From positions 1 to 28,350 of the IMG/VR virus record IMGVR_UViG_3300025655_000220: a stretch of 28,350 nt of DNA; one strand, given 5' to 3'. The DNA is from a virus. The position numbers and the translations under genes are program-made. The notes below the pieces were generated by a model. That model saw only the letters and a list, made by a program, of their open reading frames with translations. It had not been told where the DNA came from and made no database searches. Below are positions 12,710 to 21,242 of this stretch, piece by piece; positions within the stretch are counted from its first letter, which is position 1; each line of letters opens with the position of its first letter.

Positions 12710-15700
12710 TTAATCTGCTTTTAGATAGTCAGCTTTAGTTTCAAGGTATGTTTTTAGAATATCAAGTTGATCTGGTGTCAAGTCGTATACTTCTTTATCA
12801 CCAAAGCTATCCCTAAACATAGACATTGCCTCCTGTACACTTTTCTTATTAAACTTAGTAGTGATATCAAACAAGGAAGCTACGTGCTGGTCTTCAACAA
12901 CAATGCTGCCACGGAGAGCTTCAAGCGCCTCTTTCTTAGATGCAGCCAAGGCTCTATTAACCATAGCCTGTTTCTTATCTAGGGGTGCCTCTTTGAATGT
13001 CTTACTAGAGTCAAGCAGCCTCATGTTATACTCTAGGATAGGAGCCATAACTTCATTTACAGCATTATTTGCCTCTGGTACCGGTGAGTATACGTCTGCT
13101 TTATACAACTCCTTGCCTACTTGTGTTAGTACTTTCTCTGTAGTAGTCAGAGGTGGAAGCGTTCTACGACCAATTACTTGCGTTGGCTGTAGATCAATAG
13201 GACCAGAACGTACTGCAGTTCTCTTCCCTGGGGGTACACCCATAGCAGTTCCTGTAGCTGCCTCAGATATTACTGCAAAGATTTGATCTACGTAACGGAT
13301 GCTATTGTTTAGTGCTTGTATACCCTGCTTACGATCTGGACCTTCGTAGTCTTCGCCACGATAGATAGCCGCAGCATAGTTAACTGGATCAATAGGACGC
13401 ATCATACCGCTTACATAGCCAAGACCAAACGTCTCATACATAGCAGCCATAGACTTCTTGAGGTACATGGACGATTCATCTGGATTGTTAATTGCATCTA
13501 GGATAGCTTGAGTAGAACCAATCAAACCCTTTTCTTGGTCTGAAAGCTGTCGTGTCATTTGTCCTGGCCCAAGTGCAACAGCCATATCTGCTTTAAGTTC
13601 TTCTGGCATCTCTTCATCAGATATCCAGTAGTGGAATATAGCAGCACCAGCACGGAGGAAGTTCTCTGGATATTCGTATTGTCTATTTACGATATTACCC
13701 TCGTCGTCGAAGTCTTGGTTATACTTCAAACCTGCTGCAATGTTATGTGCATACTTACCTGCAAGAGTGTACATAAGGGTAAGACCCACTACACCACGAG
13801 AGATAAGCTCTGCTGTGTCTCTGCTATTATGGTTAACTAGGTTAGCACCGCCGAAGATACCCTTCTTAGCACCATTAGCCGCCATAGTGATAACTCTAGC
13901 AGCACCACCTACACCAGTATAATCAGACATAACACGAATGGTGTTGTTGAAGAACCTGCCGAAGGGAATAACAGTACCAACAAAAGGAACTCTGCTAAGG
14001 CTCTCAATGAATGCACCCGCTTTTTCTAGTGGGTTAGCATCCTTACCAGACTTAGATGGCAAAGACATAACCATACGCATAGCATCTTCATAAGAGTTAG
14101 ACATAACATCTAGGTAGTCTTGTGTCTGCATCTTAGCCAGTAGATCAGGCCTATTGTAGAACTCAGTTAGGCCTACATCAGCACCGAACTTAAGACGTAG
14201 ATTCTTATCAAGAGCAGGTACAAAAGCCATAGACTTAGTATAGCCGTCAAGAGCTTTACCTAGCCAGATAGTTTGTGCTGCATCTACCATCTTATCGCCC
14301 ATCTTAAGGAACTTTGTATCCTCAAGCTTAAAGCCAAACTGTTTATAGAAGTCTTCACCTAGAGCAGCCTGATCCGCACCAGATACTTGGTTACGCATCA
14401 TCTTGTTAAGCAGGTCTGGGTGTGCAGCAAGAATACCGTCAAAGGCTTCTTTAGTAGTTGCGGGGTTCAGGTATGTAGTCTGCTTAAATACAAGTGCTTT
14501 ACGGATAGCTTTACCCTGCTCTTTCTGTGATGCAGAGAAGAAGCCAAGCCCAGAGTGTAGGGTAGCTCTAACTAGATCAGAGATATCATCCATAGCAGCC
14601 ATAGCCACGTGACCCTTAGCGTTCATCATAGACGTTGCAGGGTGTGCTGTGACGGCACGAAGGAATAGGTTTTGAATGTAGCCCATCTTGTTCCACGCAC
14701 CAGTAGCTGCAGAGGGAATAAATTTAGGCTGGCTAAGCAATGCACCAGCAGTAGGCGTAACATAATCATTAGATAGCTTACGGATTTGAGATGCGACATT
14801 CAGACCCTGACCATAAGACTTAAACTTCTTAGCAATCATATCACCAAACTGTCCTGGGGATAGGTCTTTGTAGTTAGCCACAGAAGCACCGAGGTTATTA
14901 ACAAAAGAGTCCTGCATCTGCTTATGGTAGTCTGCTGGAAGCTGGCGAATTACGTTACTGATGAAGTCCATAACACCATCATCTGTATCTTTCTTTGCTG
15001 GAATAGTAACACCAGCAGAAACAAGCGATTCTGCAAGGCCAGTTATGCCATTCTCTTTATTACCAAGGAGCACGTACTTCCAGAAGTCAGTATCATCAGT
15101 AAGATCACCGAAGTTACCTGTACCCATCTTAGCGCCACCACGTGCAGCTTTCTTCTCCCATGTAGAGGTCATCTTGAGGGGGTCGGATATAAGCGTAGTA
15201 AGAGCAAAGTCAAGGTTAACAGCGATATTCTTAGCAGCTACCTTAGCAGCAGCCTTTGGTGTAGATGGGCCAGCAGCTTTAGCAGCATTAACCTTATCAA
15301 GGATGTCAACAGGTACGTCAAGATTTACAGCTTTAGTAGCTTTAGAGATACCAGACATAGCACCTTGAATCATGCCGCCACCAAGAGCACCAAGAGCAGT
15401 CAAACCACTCTGGAATGCACTATAATCCTCTTGTGCTCCTGTATCAATCATGCCACTCTGGTACGCATAGTCTACGCCCAGCGCTGTAGCAGTATCCAAG
15501 GCGGTAGTAGCAATAAGCTTATTCGTTGCCTCCTTCTTTAGGACACCAGAAGATGCAGCAGCAGTCATAGACTTACGAAAAGCCATGTTAGATGCAGCAG
15601 CAGCCTCAGCTTGTACCACCTTAGCAGAAGCTTTACGTGCAACAGCCTTCTTTGTGGCCTCCGTAGCGGCCTTAGTAGCAATAGCTTTAGCTGCTGCACC

Positions 15701-16372
15701 AGCCCCCTTAGTACCAAAGCGAGTAGCAATACCTGCGCCACCAAGAATAACAGCTAAGTTAGTTGGGTCAACGATAGTGGAATATGCATAATCGTACAGA
15801 CCGTCAAAGGTATCACCCCAGCTAGCTTGCTCACCAAAGATGCTACCCATGCTATCAAATAGCTTATAGGCATCACCAGCAATAGCTTTATCTTCATCCG
15901 AAGCACCGCTAAGATCGTAGACCTCATTCAGAACAGTCATGGAGTTACCAGCAGACCAAGAGCGCATACGGTTAATGTACTTATCTGCTACCTCTTGGTT
16001 AGTGAGACCGTCTACAGCTTCACCAGCATACAGCTTGAGGTATTTACGCATAGTGCCTTGGTACGCCTCATTCTTGTACAGATCAGCTACAGCAAGTGGT
16101 TTCTGTTGCTCTTGTGAAAGATTAGTAGAAGCCTCAGATTTAGACATGGTAGATACAGCAGCAGGAGCACTAACTAACCGCTGAAACTCCGTCATAGGCT
16201 TATCCACAGCAACAGGTGCAGTTGGCTCCACTGTAGTGGCAGTGGTAGTGTCAGCAATTGGTTCTTTGATTGTGTGTGTAGTAGGAGATACACGTTCTAC
16301 CGTGTACTCCTCTACTGGTACGTCCTCACCAAGAACTAGGCGTTGAAAGATGCTCTTCTTTGTATCGGTCAT
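12710..16372 (-). CDS. Very large internal virion / DNA-ejection protein (1220 aa)
   Basis: Probable equivalent of T7 gp16 (1318 aa), a core protein released into the cell envelope to make the DNA-ejection channel. Evidence is size, place as the last and largest protein of the late arm, and composition; no enzymatic motif is seen, and the lytic transglycosylase is a separate gene here (18728). The first 90 residues are Thr/Pro/Val-rich and likely disordered, with FQRLV repeated twice (IFQRLVLG and EFQRLVSA). Residues about 200-370 are Ala/Gly-rich with amphipathic helices (LAVILGGAGIATRFG, LTALGALGGGMIQGAMSG), and a hydrophobic stretch VGLTLMYTLAG lies near 875, fitting membrane insertion. 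ATG 16372 has GGAA upstream. Confidence 0.65.
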   Translation of the reverse strand: MTDTKKSIFQRLVLGEDVPVEEYTVERVSPTTHTIKEPIADTTTATTVEPTAPVAVDKPMTEFQRLVSAPAAVSTMSKSEASTNLSQEQQKPLAVADLYKNEAYQGTMRKYLKLYAGEAVDGLTNQEVADKYINRMRSWSAGNSMTVLNEVYDLSGASDEDKAIAGDAYKLFDSMGSIFGEQASWGDTFDGLYDYAYSTIVDPTNLAVILGGAGIATRFGTKGAGAAAKAIATKAATEATKKAVARKASAKVVQAEAAAASNMAFRKSMTAAASSGVLKKEATNKLIATTALDTATALGVDYAYQSGMIDTGAQEDYSAFQSGLTALGALGGGMIQGAMSGISKATKAVNLDVPVDILDKVNAAKAAGPSTPKAAAKVAAKNIAVNLDFALTTLISDPLKMTSTWEKKAARGGAKMGTGNFGDLTDDTDFWKYVLLGNKENGITGLAESLVSAGVTIPAKKDTDDGVMDFISNVIRQLPADYHKQMQDSFVNNLGASVANYKDLSPGQFGDMIAKKFKSYGQGLNVASQIRKLSNDYVTPTAGALLSQPKFIPSAATGAWNKMGYIQNLFLRAVTAHPATSMMNAKGHVAMAAMDDISDLVRATLHSGLGFFSASQKEQGKAIRKALVFKQTTYLNPATTKEAFDGILAAHPDLLNKMMRNQVSGADQAALGEDFYKQFGFKLEDTKFLKMGDKMVDAAQTIWLGKALDGYTKSMAFVPALDKNLRLKFGADVGLTEFYNRPDLLAKMQTQDYLDVMSNSYEDAMRMVMSLPSKSGKDANPLEKAGAFIESLSRVPFVGTVIPFGRFFNNTIRVMSDYTGVGGAARVITMAANGAKKGIFGGANLVNHNSRDTAELISRGVVGLTLMYTLAGKYAHNIAAGLKYNQDFDDEGNIVNRQYEYPENFLRAGAAIFHYWISDEEMPEELKADMAVALGPGQMTRQLSDQEKGLIGSTQAILDAINNPDESSMYLKKSMAAMYETFGLGYVSGMMRPIDPVNYAAAIYRGEDYEGPDRKQGIQALNNSIRYVDQIFAVISEAATGTAMGVPPGKRTAVRSGPIDLQPTQVIGRRTLPPLTTTEKVLTQVGKELYKADVYSPVPEANNAVNEVMAPILEYNMRLLDSSKTFKEAPLDKKQAMVNRALAASKKEALEALRGSIVVEDQHVASLFDITTKFNKKSVQEAMSMFRDSFGDKEVYDLTPDQLDILKTYLETKADYLKAD

Positions 16373-16387
16373 TGTTAGTTCCAGTTA

Positions 16388-17395
16388 TTATTTGTTCAAG
16401 AAACTAGTGTAGTAGCTCTCAAGTTCAGGTGGAATGAATGATTTATCAAACACTGTTGCATACTCTAGTAGAATAGGTCCAAGCTTATCATTTGCAATCA
16501 GTACATCTTTATTGTTATTGATTAGATCAAGCGCAGCATAGGGTCCGTCAACACTCTCTTGTAGGAATGTCTTAGTTCCCATAATAGCTTGTGCTCTGTC
16601 CACTACAGCACTGTTAGTACGGAGTGTGGGGTTATTAGCAACCTCATATCCAGCCATACCAGGGTTGTTGAGTGCATCGTATACAGCCTTAACACCGAAG
16701 TTCTTCATCAGTAGTGAGGGGTTATTCTTAGAGGCCTGTTCTATTGCAATAGTTAGCTCAGCTTTTGCTTCACTAGCCGCCATTTTTGCTGCACTACTCT
16801 GTGTTTCATCAAGAGTAATTTTAGATAGCCTATTAAGCCTGTCTTGTGCGTCAGACATCATTGTATTGTTTACAGTATCAACAACCACTTTGATCTGCTC
16901 TGGTTTCTGTGTAGTGGACTTATTAGCAGCACCAGCAAACATAACAGCAAAATCACCTGTAGTAGTACTACCATCAGTACCCTTTACTGTAGTAGCAACA
17001 TCTGTTGTGATGCCACCCGCACCTACGGTAGCACGGAGTTTTGCTACTTGATCCTTTGTTAGACCCTCTACATTAGAAAGAAGGGAGTTAAGTTTAATGA
17101 GACCCCTATCTGATCCATCAAGGTAAGGACTCAAATCCTCGCTACTAAATCCATGGTCCAGCAATAGTCCTGCAGTAGTTGCTGCATCCGCTACCTTCTT
17201 ATCTCTAGCAGCTTTTGTTTCTATAGTGTATCTAGCGGAAACCATATCAAGATCGTGCTGAGTGCTACGTGCCCAATCTTTATCTTTCTGCTCAAGCTCT
17301 TTGGCCAAGAGTTCGTCTTCACGGGTTCTCTTGTCCTTCTCACGCATAATGTTAGTTGCTTCACCAAAGAAGCCTGCTGCAAACCCTGCGTTCAT
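16388..17395 (-). CDS. Probable internal virion protein (335 aa)
   Basis: Not recognised by family. The first 60 residues are strongly charged and likely coiled coil (REKDKRTREDELLAKELEQK); the rest is Ala/Ser/Thr-rich and helical. No membrane segment or cysteine motif. ATG at 17395 overlaps the stop of the upstream 190-residue gene (TAATG), and 15 bases separate it from the 1220-residue gene. Position between the transglycosylase block and the giant ejection protein suggests a core or ejection protein, in the manner of T7 gp14-gp15; that role is inferred from context only. Confidence 0.55.
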   Translation of the reverse strand: MNAGFAAGFFGEATNIMREKDKRTREDELLAKELEQKDKDWARSTQHDLDMVSARYTIETKAARDKKVADAATTAGLLLDHGFSSEDLSPYLDGSDRGLIKLNSLLSNVEGLTKDQVAKLRATVGAGGITTDVATTVKGTDGSTTTGDFAVMFAGAANKSTTQKPEQIKVVVDTVNNTMMSDAQDRLNRLSKITLDETQSSAAKMAASEAKAELTIAIEQASKNNPSLLMKNFGVKAVYDALNNPGMAGYEVANNPTLRTNSAVVDRAQAIMGTKTFLQESVDGPYAALDLINNNKDVLIANDKLGPILLEYATVFDKSFIPPELESYYTSFLNK

Positions 17396-17967
17396 TACAT
17401 AGCTCCTTTACGTGCCATTAGGCCACTCTTAACTGGTGGCATAGGCTCCTGAGGCACTGCATCTACTGCAATCTCTTGCATAGGGGCTTCTGCAGTATCC
17501 TTAGGTGTAGCATCAGTAAGACTATCTGTAACTTCACCAATAAACTCTGCCCCAGGATCATTGGGCTTAAGTGACTCAAGGCGCTTCTTCATCAGATAGC
17601 TAAGCTTAGCTTCTTCTTTGGCTCTAGCTGCAGGCTCATTAGCAAAGCCTTCAATGTAATCAATCTTAGCTTTCTTAGCTGCAGTGATGATAAACTCATG
17701 CAGTACAGGAGCAACGATAAGACCAACATCTACAGAGTACAAGCCATTCATCGTAGACACCGTGTTCAGTGTATTAACAAGAGCCTTAACTGGAAAGCCA
17801 GACTCAAGTGCAAATAGAAGATCGTCCATAACGTCCGGCTTAGTCATACGCTTGGTATGAAACTTAATAGCCTCTTCTGGGTCTTCCATTTTAGGTGGCT
17901 GTTCCCAAGGAGCATTGCCAGGTTCAATGGTAAGTGATTGGCCTGGAATTGGTGCTGTAAAGTTCAT
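17395..17967 (-). CDS. Virion-associated protein of unknown function (190 aa)
   Basis: Starts MNFTAPIPGQSLTIEPGN, with a Pro-rich lead (PWEQPPKMEDPEEA), a helical middle with a hydrophobic stretch (LYSVDVGLIVAPVLHEFII, about residues 76-94) and an acidic, Pro-rich end. I recognise this opening as a recurring style among marine podovirus structural genes, but no function is known to me. It is coupled on both sides: two bases after the transglycosylase stop and overlapping the next gene. Probably part of the internal core or tail. Confidence 0.5.
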   Translation of the reverse strand: MNFTAPIPGQSLTIEPGNAPWEQPPKMEDPEEAIKFHTKRMTKPDVMDDLLFALESGFPVKALVNTLNTVSTMNGLYSVDVGLIVAPVLHEFIITAAKKAKIDYIEGFANEPAARAKEEAKLSYLMKKRLESLKPNDPGAEFIGEVTDSLTDATPKDTAEAPMQEIAVDAVPQEPMPPVKSGLMARKGAM

Positions 17968-17969
17968 TC

Positions 17970-18728
17970 TTATCTCTCGCTATTGCTATATCTATTGTAG
18001 CCATTTTGGAACTTAGTTAGGTACTCAGAGCCTGTCATGTAGCCATCACTCTTTTCACCAGACTTAGCTACAGGCTGTCCTGTAAACCACACAGATACGG
18101 CATCTTCAAGTGTACCATGCTTCTGCTTAGCTTTTTCCATACGGTGTAGGAATAGTGCATCCTGCATTTCAGGGCTATTCATAAACTGTTCTTCGGTTAC
18201 TACTTTACCAAACGCATCTTTACTCCACTCTTCAAGATTTCCTGGCATTACCTGATAGGCACCCATAGCTCTCTCGCCAGCATACTGACCGCTCTTCATT
18301 AGGGGTCCACGAGCAGAGTAGTCACCGCCACTACTTTCGATGTCTTTAATGGCCTGTATTAGAGCTTTTGTATTAGTCTTACCACCATCAAGCCAACGTC
18401 CAGGCTCTATACTAACGGTATCACTAAGGCTCTCTACAGTATTGACAGACTCTGGTGGGGGAGTATACCCATCATCTACTCCACGGAATGCAGAGATATA
18501 ACGTGTAGCAAGATCACTCTTAGTTGTAGAGTATTCAGAGTTGTCCGCCAGCTTTAGTCCTGTGTCAGCAGCAGCACGAAGTCTCTCTTTTGTATTTTCG
18601 GCAGTACGTGCAGCAATTCCTCTACGTCTGCCTGATTCACCCGCAGTAGCTGCTGGATTTGGACCAACAGATTGCAGAATACTATCTGCCATAGAGGATG
18701 CTTCTTGATAATATGTATCATATGACAT
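17970..18728 (-). CDS. Virion lytic transglycosylase (SLT-type)
   Basis: Cell-wall-degrading virion enzyme that opens the peptidoglycan during DNA entry. The catalytic domain occupies about residues 120-250: AIKDIESSGGDYSA with the catalytic Glu at 131, then GAYQVMPGNLEEW (156-168), the two signature parts of soluble lytic transglycosylase folds. The first 110 residues are charged and likely disordered. Length 252 residues. In T7 this activity is fused to gp16; here it is a separate gene upstream of the giant protein. ATG 18728 has AAAGGA about 11 bases upstream. It could also act at lysis, but position argues for entry. Confidence 0.8.
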   Translation of the reverse strand: MSYDTYYQEASSMADSILQSVGPNPAATAGESGRRRGIAARTAENTKERLRAAADTGLKLADNSEYSTTKSDLATRYISAFRGVDDGYTPPPESVNTVESLSDTVSIEPGRWLDGGKTNTKALIQAIKDIESSGGDYSARGPLMKSGQYAGERAMGAYQVMPGNLEEWSKDAFGKVVTEEQFMNSPEMQDALFLHRMEKAKQKHGTLEDAVSVWFTGQPVAKSGEKSDGYMTGSEYLTKFQNGYNRYSNSER

Positions 18729-18746
18729 TAGTTTAATGGTCCTTTA

Positions 18747-20657
18747 TTAAAGTATCTTAAATAGGCCTTCAATAGCACGTGCAGCAAATGCACCTTTGGC
18801 TGTATCTGCCGCAAGCTTAGATTCTTGAGCAGCGGTTAGCTGAGCCATTGCCACATTAGCGGCACGATCAGCCGCATTCTCAGAACTCTGAAAAGCAAAT
18901 GCCATGACATCACGTTCACGCTGCCACAGATTAGCCATAGCCTGCGTTGTCATACCAGTTGCAGATTGTGCATCTTGCATATTAGCCTGTTGCTGTGCTG
19001 CAGTATTAGTGGTAGCAATCTGTTGACGCCACTGTGCGTTAGCCTGAGAGATAACTAGAGTGTTAGTAGCCTCAAATTGATCTCTTTGGTTCTGTACCTC
19101 AGCATTAAACTTAAGGATAGTATTTTCTTGATCCGTAGCAAACTGAGTCATAGCGTTACTTTGGGTAACATTAAACTGTTGTGTCTGAGAAGTCAAGCCA
19201 TCATAGAACTGTTTTACTTGATTTTCGGAAGAAGCGTTAAACTGTTTGGCAGCATTCTCAGCAGCAGCGTCAGTAAACATGGAGTTGATCATAGCCTGAG
19301 ACTTAAACAGTGTAGTTTGCTGTTCATTGTTCAGGTTAGTCATGTCCATCTGCAAGAAGGATTGTGCATTCTGTACTGCAGCTTGTTGACGGTTATTGAG
19401 GTTAGTAAGATCAAGCTGAGACATAGCTGCAACATCAGCCATAATCTTAGCATTTCTGGCGCTGAGGTTATTAAGATCAACAGACTGTGCAAGCTGAGCA
19501 TTCTCAAGTGCAATCTGAGTCTCAGCAGTAAAGTTCATATTGGCAATGTCACTGATCTTAGCAGCATTAGTAACACGAGTTTGGAAAGCTTGGTCAAAGT
19601 CTTGCTTAAGGAAGTCTGCCCTCATTTGTGCAGATACAAGCGTAGACTGTTGACGATTGCTTAGGTTCTGTGCTTCAAAGCTAGCACGAGTCTGTGCATC
19701 AATTTGTGCAATAGGCAGAGCAGATTCCATAGCAGCTTGGATAACAGCTTGACCAGCAATAGAAGAAGCACCAAGACCACGCTGTACAAGCATAGCATTA
19801 GCAGCCCGCATAGCACCCGCAGCCCAAGCAGGAGTAGCGCCATTGTCAAAGTCAGACATCAAGCCTTCAAGTTGACCTGCTACAGTAGCTTGTTTAGAGG
19901 GAAGAGCCTCTGCAGCTACAATCTGAGTAGCCTCATTAACCTTAGCCATATCAACAGCAGAGCCAGAGACAGCTTCACCAGCCTGTAGAGCACGTGCTGC
20001 AGGAGCCTGTACTGTTTGGGCTTTAGCAATCTGTGCAGCGTCTACACCAAGCTGTGTTAGGTTGGCTGGGTCCATAGATGCAGCATTTACTTGAGCTTTA
20101 TCCGTTACAGTACCCTGTGCCGCTTTAGTTGCATCAACAACACCCTGTGTACCAGTTTGCGTCATAGTAGTATCGACTTTAGCAGCAGTAGCGGCAGTAG
20201 GAGTTGCAGCTTGAGCAGTCTGACCAATGTTAGCTGGGGTTACAATATTAGCTGGGGTAGCTACTTTACCTGCATTAGGATCAATAGTTTGTGCAGCATC
20301 TTCTTTTACAGTTGCAGCGGTAGTTGGGGTAATAAGTGCAGAAGGATTAGTATAGGCATTAACAGCCATATCCTGCGTACCAGCTTTAAGTGCTGCAGCC
20401 TTCTCAGCTTCTGTTTGCACTACACCACCATCAGCCATAGCCATGCCCTGTGTTGCAGGTGGCATAGCTTTAAAGGCAGGCTTACCATCAATCATGCGCT
20501 GGGCTGTTTGTGCATATGTACCCATCTTAGCTGCAGCGGCTGGATTAGCGGATAGAAACTGATCCATTTGTTTAGAGTCTGGGGAGCCAGTATAGCCTAG
20601 CTTCCCAAGTAGTGTAGCAGTTTGTTGTGGAGTAAATCCGCTAAATTTCTTAGCCAT
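18747..20657 (-). CDS. Ala/Gln-rich repeat-bearing internal virion protein (636 aa)
   Basis: Structural protein of unknown exact role. Residues 1-55 form a short conserved-looking helical domain (GFTPQQTATLLGKLGYTG, then FLSANPAAAAKMGTYAQTA). Residues about 90-250 are Ala/Thr/Pro low complexity. The C-terminal half is a long Gln/Asn/Ala-rich helical region with 22-23-residue repeats, clearest near residues 385-455 (DLTNLNNRQQ then DMTNLNNEQQ). Such repeats suggest a long coiled rod. There are no membrane segments. ATG 20657 has AAAGG upstream. By place it is a T7 gp14/gp15-like ejection protein or a tail/core component; I cannot choose. Confidence 0.6.
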   Translation of the reverse strand: MAKKFSGFTPQQTATLLGKLGYTGSPDSKQMDQFLSANPAAAAKMGTYAQTAQRMIDGKPAFKAMPPATQGMAMADGGVVQTEAEKAAALKAGTQDMAVNAYTNPSALITPTTAATVKEDAAQTIDPNAGKVATPANIVTPANIGQTAQAATPTAATAAKVDTTMTQTGTQGVVDATKAAQGTVTDKAQVNAASMDPANLTQLGVDAAQIAKAQTVQAPAARALQAGEAVSGSAVDMAKVNEATQIVAAEALPSKQATVAGQLEGLMSDFDNGATPAWAAGAMRAANAMLVQRGLGASSIAGQAVIQAAMESALPIAQIDAQTRASFEAQNLSNRQQSTLVSAQMRADFLKQDFDQAFQTRVTNAAKISDIANMNFTAETQIALENAQLAQSVDLNNLSARNAKIMADVAAMSQLDLTNLNNRQQAAVQNAQSFLQMDMTNLNNEQQTTLFKSQAMINSMFTDAAAENAAKQFNASSENQVKQFYDGLTSQTQQFNVTQSNAMTQFATDQENTILKFNAEVQNQRDQFEATNTLVISQANAQWRQQIATTNTAAQQQANMQDAQSATGMTTQAMANLWQRERDVMAFAFQSSENAADRAANVAMAQLTAAQESKLAADTAKGAFAARAIEGLFKIL

Positions 20658-20668
20658 TAGTTATACCT

Positions 20669-20893
20669 TTATTTACGTAGTGCAGTTTCAATACTGTCAA
20701 GCTTTGAAAAGATAGCACGGAGATTATCCCGCAGCTCTTTATTCTCACGATCATGCGCCTGCTTATTAGCTTCGATCTGATTCTGTATAACTGCTAGCGT
20801 CACATGATGTTCCTGCTGTTTGTTATGCATTAGCCAGATAAAGGCTGCAAGCGGGGCCACTACCCATTTTAGTGCTAAGTCAAGTAGTTCCAT
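20669..20893 (-). CDS. Membrane-anchored coiled-coil protein, spanin or holin candidate (74 aa)
   Basis: Residues 8-22 (LKWVVAPLAAFIWLM) form one membrane helix near the N-terminus; residues about 30-72 are a charged heptad-rich helix (IQNQIEANKQAHDRENKELRDNL). This is the layout of inner-membrane spanin subunits (Rz-like) and also of some small phage holin-associated proteins. It is shorter than most i-spanins and no lipoprotein partner gene is visible nearby or embedded. ATG 20893 has AGGGG upstream. It lies between the fibre/chaperone pair and the internal protein genes, a common place for lysis genes. Confidence 0.6.
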   Translation of the reverse strand: MELLDLALKWVVAPLAAFIWLMHNKQQEHHVTLAVIQNQIEANKQAHDRENKELRDNLRAIFSKLDSIETALRK

Positions 20894-20903
20894 TTAGTAG
20901 CCC

Positions 20904-21239
20904 CTAAGGTTGTACAGGCCAGGCCACATCCAACGGGAAGCCAGCCTGAGCAGTCACATCCCGCAATGCCTGACGATACACAGCCCACGCAGCTTGGTCT
21001 ACAGGTGCATCTGCAACCTGCGTCCAGTCACATGCTGCAAGCAGTGCGTTACGCTCTGCACGGACCTGCTCTGCCGTGGGTGCTGGCTCAACGTAGGGTG
21101 CAATCTCAATACCCTGTTCAAGGATAGCCGCATAGTGACGGTTGCCAGCGTCAGCGGGGATTGACATCTGGACGCCATCGACCAGTGCGTTGATGCTACC
21201 CGTGGCGGTGAATTGTGCGTTTAGGATATTCATGTTCAT
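20904..21239 (-). CDS. Tail-fibre assembly chaperone-like protein (copy 1, 111 aa)
   Basis: The C-terminal half, RAERNALLAACDWTQVAD then AWAVYRQALRDVTAQAGFP and ending AWPVQP, is the pattern of the phage tail assembly chaperone domain (Phage_tail_APC-like) often found right after fibre genes. The N-terminal half is a beta-rich segment ending in YVEPAPTAEQV. It follows the tail fibre by 3 bases, which fits a dedicated chaperone for that fibre. A second protein with the same C-terminal domain lies at 27165. ATG 21239 is preferred (GGAG upstream); ATG 21233 is possible. G+C is near 60%, above the phage average. Confidence 0.75.
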   Translation of the reverse strand: MNMNILNAQFTATGSINALVDGVQMSIPADAGNRHYAAILEQGIEIAPYVEPAPTAEQVRAERNALLAACDWTQVADAPVDQAAWAVYRQALRDVTAQAGFPLDVAWPVQP

Positions 21240-21242
21240 GGC

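Noticed and set aside
14924-15541. 205-residue plus-strand frame inside the 1220-residue late gene
   Set aside because: Low-quality composition and no start signal; antisense shadow of a long gene.
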